Shown here piece by piece: positions 10,469 through 22,567 of a stretch of 64,000 bases of DNA. The translations under genes were made by a program, and so were the position numbers. Positions within the stretch are counted from its first letter, which is position 1. Every line of letters starts with the position of its first letter. This stretch comes from Zea mays. Its lineage: Eukaryota > Streptophyta > Magnoliopsida > Poales > Poaceae. Under the pieces are notes generated by a model, which saw nothing but the letters and a program-made list of their open reading frames with translations, did not search any database and had not been told where the DNA came from. Location of the stretch: NCBI RefSeq assembly GCF_902167145.1, contig NC_050102.1:9238850-9302849 (forward strand), read 5' to 3'.

Positions 10469-12853
10469 ATGGATCCTAAGGGGAAGGGAATCGTGATCAA
10501 CGATAAGGAGAAGGAGTCCTTCGTCAACGAGCCAAAGGATGACAAGTCAAACGACTCGGGCTCGGGTCATAGACGAAAAGATGGGAAGAAGAAGAAGACA
10601 AGGCGCATCAAGGAAATTGTCTACTACGACAGCGACGAATCTTCCTCTTCCCAAAAGGACGATGACAACGACTACAGGAAGACGGTCAATTCGAACTTTT
10701 CATTTGATTATTCTCGTATTCCACATAGTTCGAATTCGCATTTGCTTTCCATTCCTCTCGGCAAACCTCCACACTTTGATGGGGAGGACTACGGATTTTG
10801 GAGTCACAAAATGCGTAGTCATTTATTCTCTCTCCATCCAAGCATATGGGAGATTGTAGAGAATGGAATGAAATTTGATAGCTCGGATAGTCCTATGTTT
10901 ATTAACGAACAAATTCATAAAAATGCACAAGCTACTACTGTGTTGCTAGCCTCTTTGTGCAGGGACGAGTACAATAAGGTGAGCGGCTTGGACAATGCCA
11001 AGCAGATATGGGACACCCTCAAGATCTCTCACGAGGGGAACGACATCACCATGCTCACTAAAATGGAGTTGGTGGAGGGCGAGCTTGGAAGGTTTGCAAT
11101 GATAAGGGGCAAGGAGCCAACCCAAACATACAACCGGCTCAAGACCCTTATCAACAAAATAAGGAGCTACGGAAGCACGCGATGGACGGACCATGACGTC
11201 GTCCGCCTAATGCTAAGGTCATTTACCGTTCTTGATCCTCATCTCGTGAACAATATTCGTGAGAATCCCAGGTACACGAAGATGACGCCCGAGGAGGTAC
11301 TCGGAAAATTCGTAAGCGGGCGGATGATGATCAAGGAGGCAAGATACGTGGACGACGCCTTGAATGGACCGATCAATGAGCCTCAACCAATTGCTCTCAA
11401 GGCAACAAGGAGCAAGGAGGCGCTACCAAGCAAGGTGGCGCAAGTTGAGGCGGCCGGGCTAAATAATGAGGAGATGGCCCTCATCATTAAGCGCTTCAAG
11501 ACGGCGCTTAAAGGTCGCAAGGGACAGCCAAACAAGACCAAGACAAAGGAGAAGCGCTCATGCTTCAAATGTGGTAAGATTGGTCATTTCATTGCTAACT
11601 GTCCCGATAATGAAAGTGACCAGGAAAAGGAGGACAAGAGGGAAAAGAAGAAGCATTACAAGAAGGCCAAGGGCGAGGCACATATCGGAAAGGAGTGGGA
11701 TTCGGATTGCTCCTCTTCCGACTCCGACAATGAGGGACTCGCCGCCACCGCCTTCAACAAATCGACCCTCTTCCCCAACAAGCGTCACACATGCCTTATG
11801 GCAAGGGAGAAGAAGGTATGTACTCAAAACCCTACCTATGCTTCTTCTAGTAAGGATGAGTCTAGTGATGATGATGAGATAGATTACTCATGCTTATTCA
11901 AGGGATTAGATAGATCTAAAATTGATAAGATTAATGAGTTGATTGATGCCTTGAATGACAAGAATAGATTACTAGAAAAACAAGAGGACCTTTTATATGA
12001 AGAGCATGACAAATTTGTAGAAGCACAAAAATCCCATGCTTTAGAAGTTAAGAGAAATGAAATGCTTTCTTGTGAATTATCTTCTTGCCATGAGACAATT
12101 TCTAGCTTAAAGAGCATAAATGATGATTTAAATGCTAAGCTAGAAAAATCTAGTAAATTAACATCTTGTGTAGAACATGTTGTGATTTGCACTAGGTGTA
12201 AATACTTTAATGTTGATGCTTGTAGTGAACACCTAGAGTGCATTTCTAAATTAAATGATGAAGTAGCTAGTCTTAATGCCCAACTTAAGACTAGCAAGAG
12301 TGATTTGGATAAACTAAAATTTGCAAGGGATGCCTACACAATTGGTAGACACCCCTCAATTAAGGATGGGCTTGGCTTCAAGAGGGAAGTCAAGAACTTG
12401 ACAAGCCATAAGGCTCCCATCTCCGCCAAGGAGAAAGGGAAGGCCCCTATGGCTAGTAGTGTGCAAAAGAACCATGCTTTTATGTACCATGATAGGAGAC
12501 AAACTAGAAATGCTTATAGGAGTTTTAATGCTTATGATGATTTTGATTCTCATGTCATGTTTGCTTCTAGTTCTTCCTATGTGCATGATAGAAATGTTGA
12601 TAGGAGAAATGTTGTTCATAATATGCCTAGGAGAAATGTTGTTAATATTCCTAGAAAAGTTATGAATGGACCTTCTACAATTTATCATGCACTAAATGCT
12701 TCCTTTGCTATTTGTAGAAAGGATAGGAAAATAGTTGCTAGGAAGTTAGGGGCAAAATGCAAGGGAGACAAAACTTGCATTTGGGTCCCTAAGGAAATTT
12801 GCACTAACCTTGTAGGACCCAACAAGAGTTGGGTACCTAAGTCCCAAGCCTAA
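10469..12853 (+). CDS. gag: Sirevirus Gag polyprotein
   Basis: An uninterrupted frame of 794 codons starts at ATGGATCCTAAGG, shortly after the primer site. The N-terminus is charged and Lys/Asp-rich. Residues about 85-300 form the copia gag domain, with [17 protein letters not shown] zinc knuckle, [14 protein letters not shown], sits near residue 366. The C-terminal half has an acidic Ser tract, a long coiled-coil-like segment (about 485-600), and a second cysteine cluster, [12 protein letters not shown], near 573. It would package the RNA in cytoplasmic virus-like particles. The stop at 12851-12853 separates it from pol, which lies in another frame. This is the only intact protein in the element. 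Confidence 0.9.
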   Translation: MDPKGKGIVINDKEKESFVNEPKDDKSNDSGSGHRRKDGKKKKTRRIKEIVYYDSDESSSSQKDDDNDYRKTVNSNFSFDYSRIPHSSNSHLLSIPLGKPPHFDGEDYGFWSHKMRSHLFSLHPSIWEIVENGMKFDSSDSPMFINEQIHKNAQATTVLLASLCRDEYNKVSGLDNAKQIWDTLKISHEGNDITMLTKMELVEGELGRFAMIRGKEPTQTYNRLKTLINKIRSYGSTRWTDHDVVRLMLRSFTVLDPHLVNNIRENPRYTKMTPEEVLGKFVSGRMMIKEARYVDDALNGPINEPQPIALKATRSKEALPSKVAQVEAAGLNNEEMALIIKRFKTALKGRKGQPNKTKTKEKRSCFKCGKIGHFIANCPDNESDQEKEDKREKKKHYKKAKGEAHIGKEWDSDCSSSDSDNEGLAATAFNKSTLFPNKRHTCLMAREKKVCTQNPTYASSSKDESSDDDEIDYSCLFKGLDRSKIDKINELIDALNDKNRLLEKQEDLLYEEHDKFVEAQKSHALEVKRNEMLSCELSSCHETISSLKSINDDLNAKLEKSSKLTSCVEHVVICTRCKYFNVDACSEHLECISKLNDEVASLNAQLKTSKSDLDKLKFARDAYTIGRHPSIKDGLGFKREVKNLTSHKAPISAKEKGKAPMASSVQKNHAFMYHDRRQTRNAYRSFNAYDDFDSHVMFASSSSYVHDRNVDRRNVVHNMPRRNVVNIPRKVMNGPSTIYHALNASFAICRKDRKIVARKLGAKCKGDKTCIWVPKEICTNLVGPNKSWVPKSQA

Positions 12854-12860
12854 ATTTGCC

Positions 12861-15488
12861 TTGCAGGTTTATGCATCCGGGGGTTCAAGCTGGATTATCG
12901 ACAGCGGATGCACAAACCATATGACGGGGGAGAAGAAGATGTTCACCTCCTACGTCAAGAATAAGGATTCCCAAGATTCAATTATATTCGGTGATGGGAA
13001 TCAAGGCAAGGATAAGTCTGAAACCCAAGGGACCCTCAAGCGCTTCCTCAGGAGAGCTCAAAATGAGTTTGAGCTCAAGGTGAAGAAGATAAGGAGCGAC
13101 AACGGGTCCGAGTTCAAGAACCTTCAAGTGGAGGAGTTCCTTGAGGAGGAAGGGATCAAGCATGAGTTCTCTGCTCCCTACACACCACAGCAAAATGGTG
13201 TGGTAGAGAGGAAGAACAGGACGCTAATCGACATGGCGAGGACTATGCTTGGAGAGTTCAAGACCCTCGAGCGTTTTTGGTCGGAAGCCGTGAACACGGC
13301 TTGCCACGCCATCAACAGGGTCTACCTTCACCGCCTCCTCAAGAAGACGTCGTATGAGCTTCTAACCGGTAACAAACCCAATGTATCTTACTTTCGTGTA
13401 TTTGGGAGCAAGTGCTACATTCTAGTGAAGAAGGGTAGAAATTCTAAGTTTGCTCCCAAAGCTGTAGAAGGGTTTTTATTAGGTTATGACTCAAATACAA
13501 AGGCGTATAGAGTCTTCAACAAATCATCGGGTTTGGTTGAAGTCTCTAGCGACGTTGTATTTGATGAGACTAATGGCTCTCCAAGAGAGCAAGTTGTTGA
13601 TTGTGATGATGTAGATGAAGAAGATGTTCCAACGGCCGCTATACGAACCATGGCAATTGGAGAAGTGCGGCCACAGGAACACGATGAACGAGATCAAACA
13701 TCTTCCTCAACTATGGTGCTACCCCCAACTCAAGACGATGAACAGGTTCATCAACAGGAGGCGTGTGATCAAGGGGGAGCACAAGATGATCGTGTGATGG
13801 AGGAAGATGCGCAACCAGCACCTCCAACCCAAGTTCGAGCGATGATTCAAAGGGATCATCCCGTTGACCAAATTCTGGGTGACATTAGCAAGGGAGTAAC
13901 TACTCGATCTCGATTAGTTAATTTTTGTGAGCATTACTCCTTTGTCTCTTCTATTGAGCCTTTCAGGGTAGAGGAGGCCTTGCTAGATCCGGACTGGGTG
14001 TTGGCCATGCAGGAGGAGCTCAACAACTTCAAGAGAAATGAAGTTTGGACGCTGGTGCCTCGTCCGAAGCAAAATGTTGTGGGAACCAAGTGGGTGTTCC
14101 GCAACAAACAGGACGAACACGGGGTGGTGACGAGAAACAAGGCTCGACTTGTGGCAAAAGGTTATGCCCAAGTCGCAGGTTTGGATTTCGAGGAGACTTT
14201 TGCTCCTGTGGCTAGGCTAGAGTCTATTCGTATCCTGCTAGCATATGCCGCTCACCATTCTTTCAGGCTGTTCCAAATGGATGTGAAGAGCGCTTTCCTC
14301 AACGGGCCGATCAAGGAGGAGGTGTACGTGGAGCAACCCCCTGGCTTCGAGGATGAACGGTACCCCAACCACGTGTGTAAGCTCTCTAAGGCGCTCTATG
14401 GACTTAAGCAAGCCCCAAGAGCATGGTATGAATGCCTTAGAGACTTTCTAATTGCCAATGCTTTCAAGGTTGGGAAAGCCGATCCAACTCTTTTTACTAA
14501 GACATGTGATGGTGATTTGTTTGTGTGCCAAATTTATGTCGATGACATAATATTTGGTTCTACTAACCAAAAGTCTTGTGAAGAGTTTAGCAGGGTGATG
14601 ACGCAGAAATTCGAGATGTCGATGATGGGCGAGTTGAACTACTTCCTTGGGTTCCAAGTGAAGCAACTCAAGGACGGCAACTTCATCTCCCAAACGAAGT
14701 ACACGCAAGATCTGCTAAAGCGGTTTGGGATGAAGGACGCCAAGCCCGCAAAGACTCCGATGGGGACCGACGGACACACCGACCTCAACAAAGGAGGTAA
14801 GTCCGTTGATCAAAAAGCATACCGGTCAATGATAGGTTCTTTGCTTTACTTATGTGCTAGTAGACCGGATATTATGCTTAGCGTATGCATGTGTGCTAGA
14901 TTTCAATCCGATCCTAAGGAGTGTCACTTAGTGGCGGTAAAGCGAATTCTTAGATATTTGGTTGCTACGCCTTGCTTCGGGCTCTGGTATCCAAAGGGGT
15001 CTACCTTTGACTTAGTTGGATACTCAGACTCCGACTATGCTGGATGTAAGGTCGATAGGAAGAGTACATCAGGGACGTGCCAATTCTTAGGAAGGTCCCT
15101 GGTGTCATGGAACTCTAAGAAACAAACCTCCGTTGCCCTATCCACCGCTGAGGCCGAGTACGTTGCCGCAGGTCAGTGTTGCGCGCAACTACTTTGGATG
15201 AGGCAAACCCTCCGGGACTTTGGCTACAATCTGAGCAAAGTCCCACTCCTATGTGACAATGAGAGTGCTATCCGCATGGCGGAGAATCCTGTTGAGCACA
15301 GCCGCACAAAGCACATAGACATCCGGCATCACTTTTTGAGAGACCACCAGCAAAAGGGAGATATCGAAGTGTTTCATGTTAGCACCGAGAACCAGCTAGC
15401 CGATATCTTCACTAAGCCTCTAGATGAGAAGACCTTTTGCAGGTTGCGTAGTGAGCTAAATGTCTTAGATTCGCGGAACTTGGATTGA
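12861..15488 (+). pseudogene. pol: Sirevirus Pol with internal deletion of pre-integrase and part of integrase
   Basis: The frame is open for 875 codons but is not complete. It begins with the aspartic protease ([15 protein letters not shown]). At about 13005-13012 it jumps from GDGNQGK directly to DKSETQG in the integrase. The gag-pre-integrase segment, the HHCC zinc-binding part and the first catalytic aspartate are absent, while the later SDNGSEF and the [12 protein letters not shown] glutamate region remain. Reverse transcriptase is full length, with [14 protein letters not shown] and YVDDIIFGS near residue 559. RNase H ([18 protein letters not shown]) runs to the end. Because the deletion kept the frame, the ORF looks healthy, yet integration could only happen with integrase supplied by another copy. 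Confidence 0.88.
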
Positions 15489-16286
15489 ATTATAGCATAC
15501 ATGTGTTTATGCCCTTGATCAGGTTCATTCTGCATTTTGTTGCTAATTATGGTGCTCAAGTTGTACAAACAATCCCTGGACCTCACAAGTCCGTTGCAAA
15601 GTGATGCACATGTTTAGGGGGAGATGTGTTACAACTTGACCCTTTGAGACTAACCATGTGCTTGAGTTGATGATTTAGTCTCGGAGGAGGATTGAAAGGG
15701 AAAAGGTGGACTTGGACCATGAAAGACTTCCACTGCACTCCGATGAGAGGGTAACTTATTCCAAGTACATCTCATGAAATCTTATTGCCATTTGCTCTTA
15801 ATTGAAGACTTTGGTGAGGCAATGGGGTTAAAGGGCCAAGATTGATCCCGTTTTGGTGCTTGATGCCAAAGGGGGAGAAAATAAAGGCCAAAGCGATAAA
15901 TGGATCAGCTACCACTTGAGAGATTTTGAAAATAGTAGAATAGAGTTTTTGTTTTGTCAAACTCTTTTATTGTCTCTTATTGTCTCTCCTGTCAAAAGTT
16001 GGCTTCTTGTGGGGAGAAGTGTTGATTATGGGAAATAGGGGAAGTTTTTTTTTGAAATCTTTGATCAATCTCTTTTGGAATGACTCTCTTTATGCTTCAA
16101 CATGTGTGTTTGACTTAGAGATAGAGATCTAAGTTTGATTTGCAAAAACAAACCAAGTGGTGGCAAAGGATGATCCATATATGCCAAAATTGAGTCAAAA
16201 TCAATTTGAATTTTATTTGAAGTGATTTCGCACTTGTTCTAGTTGCTTTATGTTGTGTTGGCATAAATCACCAAAAAGGGGGAGAT
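15489..16286 (+). other. Sirevirus 3' untranslated region with repeated polypurine tracts
   Basis: Between the pol stop and the 3' LTR are three AGGGGGAGA-type purine blocks, near 15615, 15868 (GATGCCAAAGGGGGAGA) and 16271-16286 (CCAAAAAGGGGGAGAT). Only the last abuts the LTR and is the likely plus-strand primer. Multiple polypurine copies are a known Sirevirus trait. Confidence 0.75.
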
Positions 16287-17519
16287 TGAAAGGGAAATGT
16301 GCCCTTGGGCCATTTCTAAGTATTTTGGTGATTGAGTGCCAACTCAAGTTCTTAAAATGTGAATTTATGCAATGGATGAACAAAGTGCAAATCAAGAGCA
16401 AAGGTATGTTTCTAAGTCTTAGTACATTGGTTTTGTGTACTAATATACGTGTCTAAGTATTGGAAACAGGAAGAAAAAGAAAAGGAAAAAGGTGGCTGTG
16501 TACAGCCAAGGGGCTGTTTCGGTCTGGGGCACCGGACTGTCCGGTGGTGCACCGGACAGTGTCCGGTGCGCCAGGCTGCCTCGGCCGAACAGGCCGCTCT
16601 CGGGAATTCGCCGACGGCGTACGGCTAAAATTCACCGGACTGTCCGGTGAGCCAACGGTCGGCCGGGCCAACGGTCGGCCGCGCGATCTGCGCGGGACAC
16701 GTGGCCGAGCCAACGGTCGGGAAGGGGCACCGGACTGTCCGGTGTGCACCGGACATGTCCGGTGCGCCAACGGCTCCCGCATCTGCAACGGTCGACTGTG
16801 CTGTTTAAGGAAGGAAATCGGGCACCGGACAGTGTCCGGTGTGCACCGGACTGTCCGGTGCACCCGACGACAGAAGGCAAGTTTGGCCTTCTGGAATTGC
16901 TCTCAACGGCTCCTAGCTGCCTTGGGGCTATAAAAGGGACCCCTAGGCGCATGGAGGAGAACACCAAGCAACCTTAGAGCATTCTTGATCATCCACACTC
17001 AGTCTTTGCGCATTCGTTTGTCATTCTAAGTGATTCGAGCTCCGTTCTAGTGAGAACTTTGGGATAGTCTTTTGAGCTCGATTCTTGGCCGTGTGTGTGC
17101 GCATTTTGCTGTGGATTTGTGTGTGTTGCTTCCCTCCCTTACTCCGTATTTCTTTGTGAATCTCAAGTGTAAGGGCGAGAGACTCCAAGTTGTGGAGATT
17201 CCTCGCAAACGGGAAATTGAAAGGAAAAGCATAACACTGTGGTATTCAAGTTGATCATTGGATCACTTGAGAGGAGTTGAGTGCAACTCTCGTCCGTTGG
17301 GACGCCACAACGTGGAGTAGGCAAGTTTTGTACTTGGCCGAACCACGGGATAAATCATTGTGTCTTCTCTGTGTTGAACTCCGTGTGATTATCCTATTGT
17401 GCAAGATCTTCTCTCTAGCCACTTGGCATTAACTGTGCTAACACTTAATCAAAGTTTTGTGGCTTAAGTTTTGAAGTTTACAGGATCACTATTCACCCCC
17501 CCCCCTCTAGGTGCTCTCA
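16287..17519 (+). repeat. Sirevirus 3' LTR
   Basis: 1233 bp with the same TG...CA ends as the 5' LTR. It has seven palindrome units instead of eight and a 10-base instead of 11-base C-run. Direct transition to hAT transposase text follows at 17520. Confidence 0.92.
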
Positions 17520-17895
17520 ACGACAGCAAGTGTTGAAAGGGCATTTTCTGCAATGAGTTTGGTGAAGACTAAATTGAGAAACAAGATGTGTGATAGTCTT
17601 TTGGATGATTGTCTTGTTACATACATCAAGAGAGATATTTTCTTCGAAATAAAATGAAGAAGATATAATTGAAACTTTTATGGTGTTGAGGAAGCACAGA
17701 CCAGATAAGTAGTATTATTGCAATCTTTATGTTTAATGTATGCAATTTTCATGCTTATTTGTTGAGTGTCAAACTTTATATCTATATATATCAAATTGTT
17801 TACCAAATTTATATGTACATGAGATAGAATTCTACATAAAAATTTTGTTACGACACACTCTATATAAAAATTCTAGATTCGCCACTGCAAGCACA

Positions 17896-18101
17896 CCATC
17901 CGGGCCTAAGATGTGCATGCGTAAATTTACTCACGGTGTTTTTTCACTACATTTAAAACATTGGTTTTCTGCCACATTCGAGAGAGGACACATGTCTAGC
18001 GGCAATACAATGTATATCTCCAATCAATCTTACATCCATGGTGGGCATGCTAGAGATTGTTATAGAACATCAGATTGAGTTATTGCACTTAATTGGAGTA
18101 A
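17896..18101 (+). other. LTR relic, right part, and flank
   Basis: After the hAT duplication the text CCATCCGGGCCTAAG continues the relic interrupted at 6247. From about 17965 onward the sequence is unassigned, up to the first Tourist MITE. Confidence 0.45.
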
Positions 18102-18373
18102 GAGCATCTCCAACAATGCCTCAAATCGAAATATAGGGCTCTACACAGGAAAAACCACTCCAACAGTGCCTCAATTCAACAAATTTTGTCAAAAAACTAT
18201 AGGGCACCCTCTCAAGTGCCTCAAATATACTACACCGTAGTGGGCTGCCCTATAAACTAGATTTGGGGCTTTACTATTGGAGCGGGATGTTTTGTTGGTG
18301 CCCTAAATTTTATAAAATTTACTTATTTTTAAATTATAAGGCATTTTTATAGGTCACGTTGTTGGAGATGCTC
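18102..18373. mobile_element. Tourist-like MITE, copy 1
   Basis: Terminal inverted repeats GAGCATCTCCAACAATG and TTGTTGGAGATGCTC enclose 272 bp. A TAA duplication lies at 18099-18101 and 18374-18376, fitting the PIF/Harbinger-derived Tourist group. There is no coding capacity. Confidence 0.85.
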
Positions 18374-18448
18374 TAAGGCTGACCATAAATTAAATTTGAG
18401 CTAAAATGATCTTCAAAAAAATGGAGAAAAAAAATACTCCCTCTCTAA

Positions 18449-18733
18449 GAGCATCTCCAACAATGCCTCAAACTAGTGCCTCAAATTGAAATATAGGGTT
18501 CTATATAGGAAACACTACTCCAACAGTGCCTTATTTTTTAAAATTTTGTCAAAAACATATAGGGCACTCTCTCAAGTGCCTCAAATATACTACACCATAG
18601 TGGGCTGCTCTATAATCTAGAATTAAGGCTTTACTATTGGAACATAATATTTTGTTGGTGCCATAAATCATATAAAATATACCTATTTTTAAATTATAGG
18701 GCATTTTTATAGGACACTTTGTTGGAGATGCTC
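18449..18733. mobile_element. Tourist-like MITE, copy 2
   Basis: This is a second, diverged copy of the same family in the same orientation, only about 75 bp from the first. Its ends are the same GAGCATCTCC form, and it has its own TAA duplication at 18446-18448 and 18734-18736, so it was inserted independently. Confidence 0.85.
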
Positions 18734-18736
18734 TAA

Positions 18737-21270
18737 GTGAAAAGCACCAATCAAGACATAATTAAGAAGCAAACTCAAAGACAAAAGACACATAAGGATG
18801 GCACAATTTTACCTTCAGATATCCCAAAGCAATCTAAAAAAATGCTTTAGCATGCAAATTTGCGATGCACGCGTTTCCATATATATAGTTGGCGCTTGCA
18901 ATCAGCAAACCATCCGGTGGAGACACAGCAGACCTCGTACGTCGATCTATGGCGGCCAGCCAGAGCTAGAATCCACGTACACGTACGCGGCTGGCGGTCT
19001 AGGTGGTTTCGCCATGAAGCCGACGCATATCGACCAGCAGTCTCCGGTCCCCGGCAAAAGCGCCGGCGCGAGATGGACCAGTGATCCGGATGCCCCCCCG
19101 CGCGCGCATCGATCTGCTGGACTGGACGCAACTTTTGATGGAGAAGGGACGACCATGCGTCGTCCATCCGTCTCTCCTCGTGACTCGTGAGCGATCTCCT
19201 TCTTGTTCGTTTCCTGTAGCCGTAGCTCGGAATATTTTTAGGGCTCCAATTATTGGCATGCAATGCAATGCATAAATGTTTGGTTTCACTCATCTGCATG
19301 CTGCATGCAGCTACCCATGCGCCATGAGAAGACTACCTGCCATACGTTTTTTTTTGAAAGAAATTTACTATATGAGGCTCCTACAATATTCATTTTTTTA
19401 TTGCTTCAGATGGTTACTTTAGACATTACATATATGATATATTACAGCGATTGAAACCAATGTCTAACATAAGTTAGTATATAAATTATAAATAAACTAC
19501 GAATCCATGAATTGGCATGGATATATATTGCCACTTTTTTGTTTCACTTTATATTACTAGTTCCGCTATAATCTTTTTTAGTCTACGGATACAGTGGTAC
19601 GTACTATATCCGTTCTCGAATATTTTTCGTTCGCTAGCTAGTTCATTTTTAACTTAACTATGATAAATAAAAAAGAACGGAGATATTATTAATAAAAAAT
19701 GACTTCTTTTCTAAAGAGGGATAGATGCTTCACGTACGGTTTAGTTTGCAGCAACGACATGCATGAAGGAAGAACACGCATGGTAGTAGACCCAAGGGAG
19801 GGACAGGAATGGCAGCAGGGGAACCATATTGGTCGATCGATGCACTACACGACGACGTGGATGCAGTAAGGGCCATGAGCCCAGTGAGGTGACAAGAGCA
19901 CATCAAATAATGCACGTCGATCTGAAAGGATTAGGACCTACACGCACACAGTACAGTACTTTTCCAGTGCAAATTAGAGGCCCACAAGATAGATTCATTC
20001 AGCATATATGTATATGTGTGGGTGGTGAAATTAATAGATATATATATATATATATATAGTGGGCAATATGTATAGTATATATCGGAGAGAATTGTCATTA
20101 TCATCTGTGGTGGACCCTCAGATTAATAAATAATGGAGAGTTTCACGGCTTCTCTCTTTCAATAATTTATTTCTACTAATAATAATAATTGATGAAAAAA
20201 TCTAGCTATAGGTTCCATATATATCCTTGACCATGCACCATTGTTTTTATGTGCTGATGACGGTGTGTGATTTGATTTTCTAGCTAGTACCTTTGAACCA
20301 GTCTATCTAATACTGGTGATGACATACATGCAGCTAGCCATGCAGGCGATCAAAGTAGCTAGTACGCAGGTGGCAAGAAAGAACTAAAAAAATTCCTGTT
20401 GGATTGCGACAGTACAAAATAAGCCCAAGCTAAGATAAAAGTAATATTTGCGCTACAATATTTACATTATCTTCGGCCGATCATAGAGAAGGTCCTCAAT
20501 TAATTAATTCGTCGATCGTTTTATCTTAGATTCTCAGTTTGAACGCATTTTCTATGTTTCTTTCCTTCATATATGTGTCCCGGCCCCCTCCCAAGGTTCT
20601 TTCCTTTTCGAGTTTTAAGGCCTTTCTTCCTTCATATCTTGTGATAGGTATTTTTTAATAAATTCACATGTTGCTAGAAAGTCACAGCAGATTGCTACAT
20701 GCATGTTTATATCTCTAGATTTGTTGATGCCTTCTCATCGTTATCCAATCTGTAGGAAAAAAAGAGCATTATTAGTGGATATTGGAGCTTTGACTAAAGT
20801 GAACTGAGAATATAAATAATGTTTCTTTGTTATGGTTTTTTTACATGTGAAAGTAGTAGAACGTCTGATCTGTACGACATAGTAGCTATCCAACAATTTG
20901 AAATGAAATGCACATGAAAGATGACATATATATAGTTGCTCGTTTGAAATGTGCAGGCAAAAAGGGGATGGATTTGAACGAGCTTCTAGCAGAGGCATAA
21001 TATCTTAAGATGGCGGAGAGACACGAATGTGTATAAATAATTATTGTCTCATGTTCTCTATCAAACTTTACTTTTACGAAGCCCACCAATCTGGTAATCC
21101 TATAATAGACTTATCAATCATCACACACTGTTACTTTTAAATTATCAATAATGATGGACTGATAGAGATCATATGCGTTCTGTCTTAGGAATAATAAACG
21201 TTTGGTAATTTTACAATGCCTAAATAAAGCAACGCATGTTCTGATCTGACCCAAGGGAGCGATGAACCAA
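18737..21270. other. Intergenic DNA, no gene supported
   Basis: AT-rich with scattered GC-richer patches (18900-19250). The short open frames there overlap on both strands and show no domain. A dinucleotide run (AT)n lies at about 20036-20058. Confidence 0.45.
20036..20058. repeat. (AT)n microsatellite
   Basis: An uninterrupted alternating AT tract of about 22 bases. Confidence 0.9.
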
Positions 21271-21463
21271 GGTGCTGTTTGGTTCACGAAATGTAACGCA
21301 AAGGGTAATAGTGATGTTTTACACTCGATTACTGTCGATAACAAGTTTGAATAGTCCAGTATCAATTTTTAGTATGATATCTGATTATGGTTGGAGTAAA
21401 ACAAACATGATTTAACATTATCACTTAACCATTACGTTATAAACATCTGAACCAAACGCTACC
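21271..21463. mobile_element. Small inverted-repeat element (MITE)
   Basis: Left end GGTGCTGTTTGGTTC and right end GAACCAAACGCTACC are inverted repeats with three mismatches around 193 AT-rich bases. The GTTTGGTTC motif is common in grass MITEs. No clear target duplication was found, so the superfamily is open. Confidence 0.6.
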
Positions 21464-21986
21464 CTATAGATTCATTGGCCGGCCATGCCCTTGATTTATT
21501 CATTCATGCAACATTTGAGGAAAAAAATGGCCCATCTAAAATATAAAGATAATATTCAACTATGATTCACGAACAATGATCCATTTGGCCAGCGCACACA
21601 GAATGCAAGTGACCTTTTCACAAGCCATGCACATAAAGCCGAAACAACTATGCTTTTTAGAAAAAGGAGAAATTGAGGAAGATGACAGTAGCCATGAGAC
21701 TCGGCATGTACTACTCCTTGCTCCAATCTGGGAGCCAAATGATAATCGCTTTTGTTTGACTAGTGATGGATTAGCACAACAACCGCATTGGAGCAAAGAT
21801 TAAGTAGTAGACCCTTAGCTAGCTCTTATGAAATCGACATGAAGAGATTGGTTAAACAAACATGCATGGGACGTACCAATAACACCAAAGCGATATGATT
21901 ACTAGCTAGTATTAATTAATTCCACTTATTCTTGGTAAACCCAATTAGTACTGAAATGATCGCTTTGATGAGTAATTTGCGATAGA
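21464..21986. other. Intergenic DNA, nothing recognised
   Basis: No gene or repeat recognised in this stretch. Confidence 0.4.
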
Positions 21987-22455
21987 CACTACCGGAAACG
22001 AGTGCTTTGCAAAGCCTTAAAAACACTCGGCAAAGGCTTTGCCGAGTGTCACACTCGGCAAAGAAGGCTCGATAAACAGTGCATTGGCAAAGCTATTTTT
22101 GCCGAGTACTTTTTCTCGGGCACTCGGTAAAGAGGTTTGCCGAGTGCCAGGGAGCACTCGGCAAAGAAAAACGATCGTTACGGCGACGGGTGATGGAGAC
22201 AGCGTCTTTGCCGAGTGTCACGGATGACACTCGGCAAAGGAGTTACCTTTGCCGAGTGTCTTCCCAGAAGCACTCGGCAAAGAATTCATCTTTGCCGAGT
22301 GCCACCTGGGACACTCGGCAAAGGACCCGCCAGGGAGGGTCCTCATGTCAGGCTCTTTGCCGAGTGCCACGGACATTACACTCGGCAAAGAACCTATACC
22401 AGTGCCCAGGTCTTGGTTCTTTGCCGAGTGTTATGGTCTTGACACTCGGCAAAGA
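21987..22455 (+). mobile_element. Orphan 5' end of a CACTA transposon
   Basis: It starts with the terminal motif CACTACCGGAAACG and continues with about a dozen CTTTGCCGAGTG / CACTCGGCAAAG subterminal repeats in both orientations. The matching CCGGTAGTG end is not found before the next CACTA element. This is therefore a truncated element or one end left after a deletion. Confidence 0.8.
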
Positions 22456-22567
22456 ACCTCTGTGGGGACTTACAAGATCATTTAAATGACGTTGATGAGT
22501 ACATAGTTGTATGCCACTATGATGGGAATATGCCTTGGTTGATACTACTATGAGAAGAAAAAACTTA

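Larger units (their letters stand above)
9165..17519 (+). mobile_element. Sirevirus (Ty1/copia, Opie/Ji-like) LTR retrotransposon
   Basis: Two LTRs (9165-10418 and 16287-17519) begin TGAAAGGG and end CTCTCA. They flank gag and pol in plus orientation. Target bases are GCGAC on the left (9160-9164) and ACGAC on the right (17520-17524), a 5-bp duplication with one later change. The element lies inside the hAT transposase gene. Sirevirus hallmarks are the long gag with a zinc knuckle, repeated polypurine blocks ahead of the 3' LTR, and palindrome-rich LTRs. I counted about eight substitutions, one 19-bp repeat-unit difference and two single-C length differences between the LTRs, so the insertion looks recent. 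Pol has an internal deletion, so the copy is not autonomous. Confidence 0.92.
6908..17657 (+). pseudogene. hAT transposase (TTF-type zinc finger/DUF4371 family), interrupted
   Basis: The frame begins at ATG 6908 (MKKQGDIASLF) and shows the layout of plant hAT proteins of the zinc-finger-MYM-like group. A TTF-type zinc-finger region (7050-7420) contains FCFMCYLF. The catalytic core includes FAILADESSDIS near 7830 and GQGYDGASNM near 8032. The C-terminal dimerisation segment reads LPVAT before the Sirevirus and resumes after it with ASVERAFSAMSLVK at about 17525, ending in TGA at 17655-17657. Breaks are a stop near 6962, a frame change near 7420, stops at 7759-7761 and 8467-8469, and the 8.4-kb insertion at 9164/17520. 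It cannot encode a working transposase. Confidence 0.88.
6248..17887 (+). mobile_element. hAT DNA transposon, split by a Sirevirus
   Basis: The left end CAGTGGCGGA (6248) is mirrored by TTCGCCACTG ending at 17887, a hAT-type terminal inverted repeat with small mismatches. An exact 8-bp target duplication, CAAGCACA, lies at 6240-6247 and 17888-17895, as expected for the hAT superfamily. Without the nested Sirevirus and its duplicated target bases the element would be about 3.3 kb. It carries one transposase gene in plus orientation, now broken. It is itself inserted into an older LTR relic. Confidence 0.9.

Noticed and set aside
18798..19299. Possible small gene on either strand
   Set aside because: Several overlapping short frames on both strands, with no domain, splice pattern or promoter that stands out.
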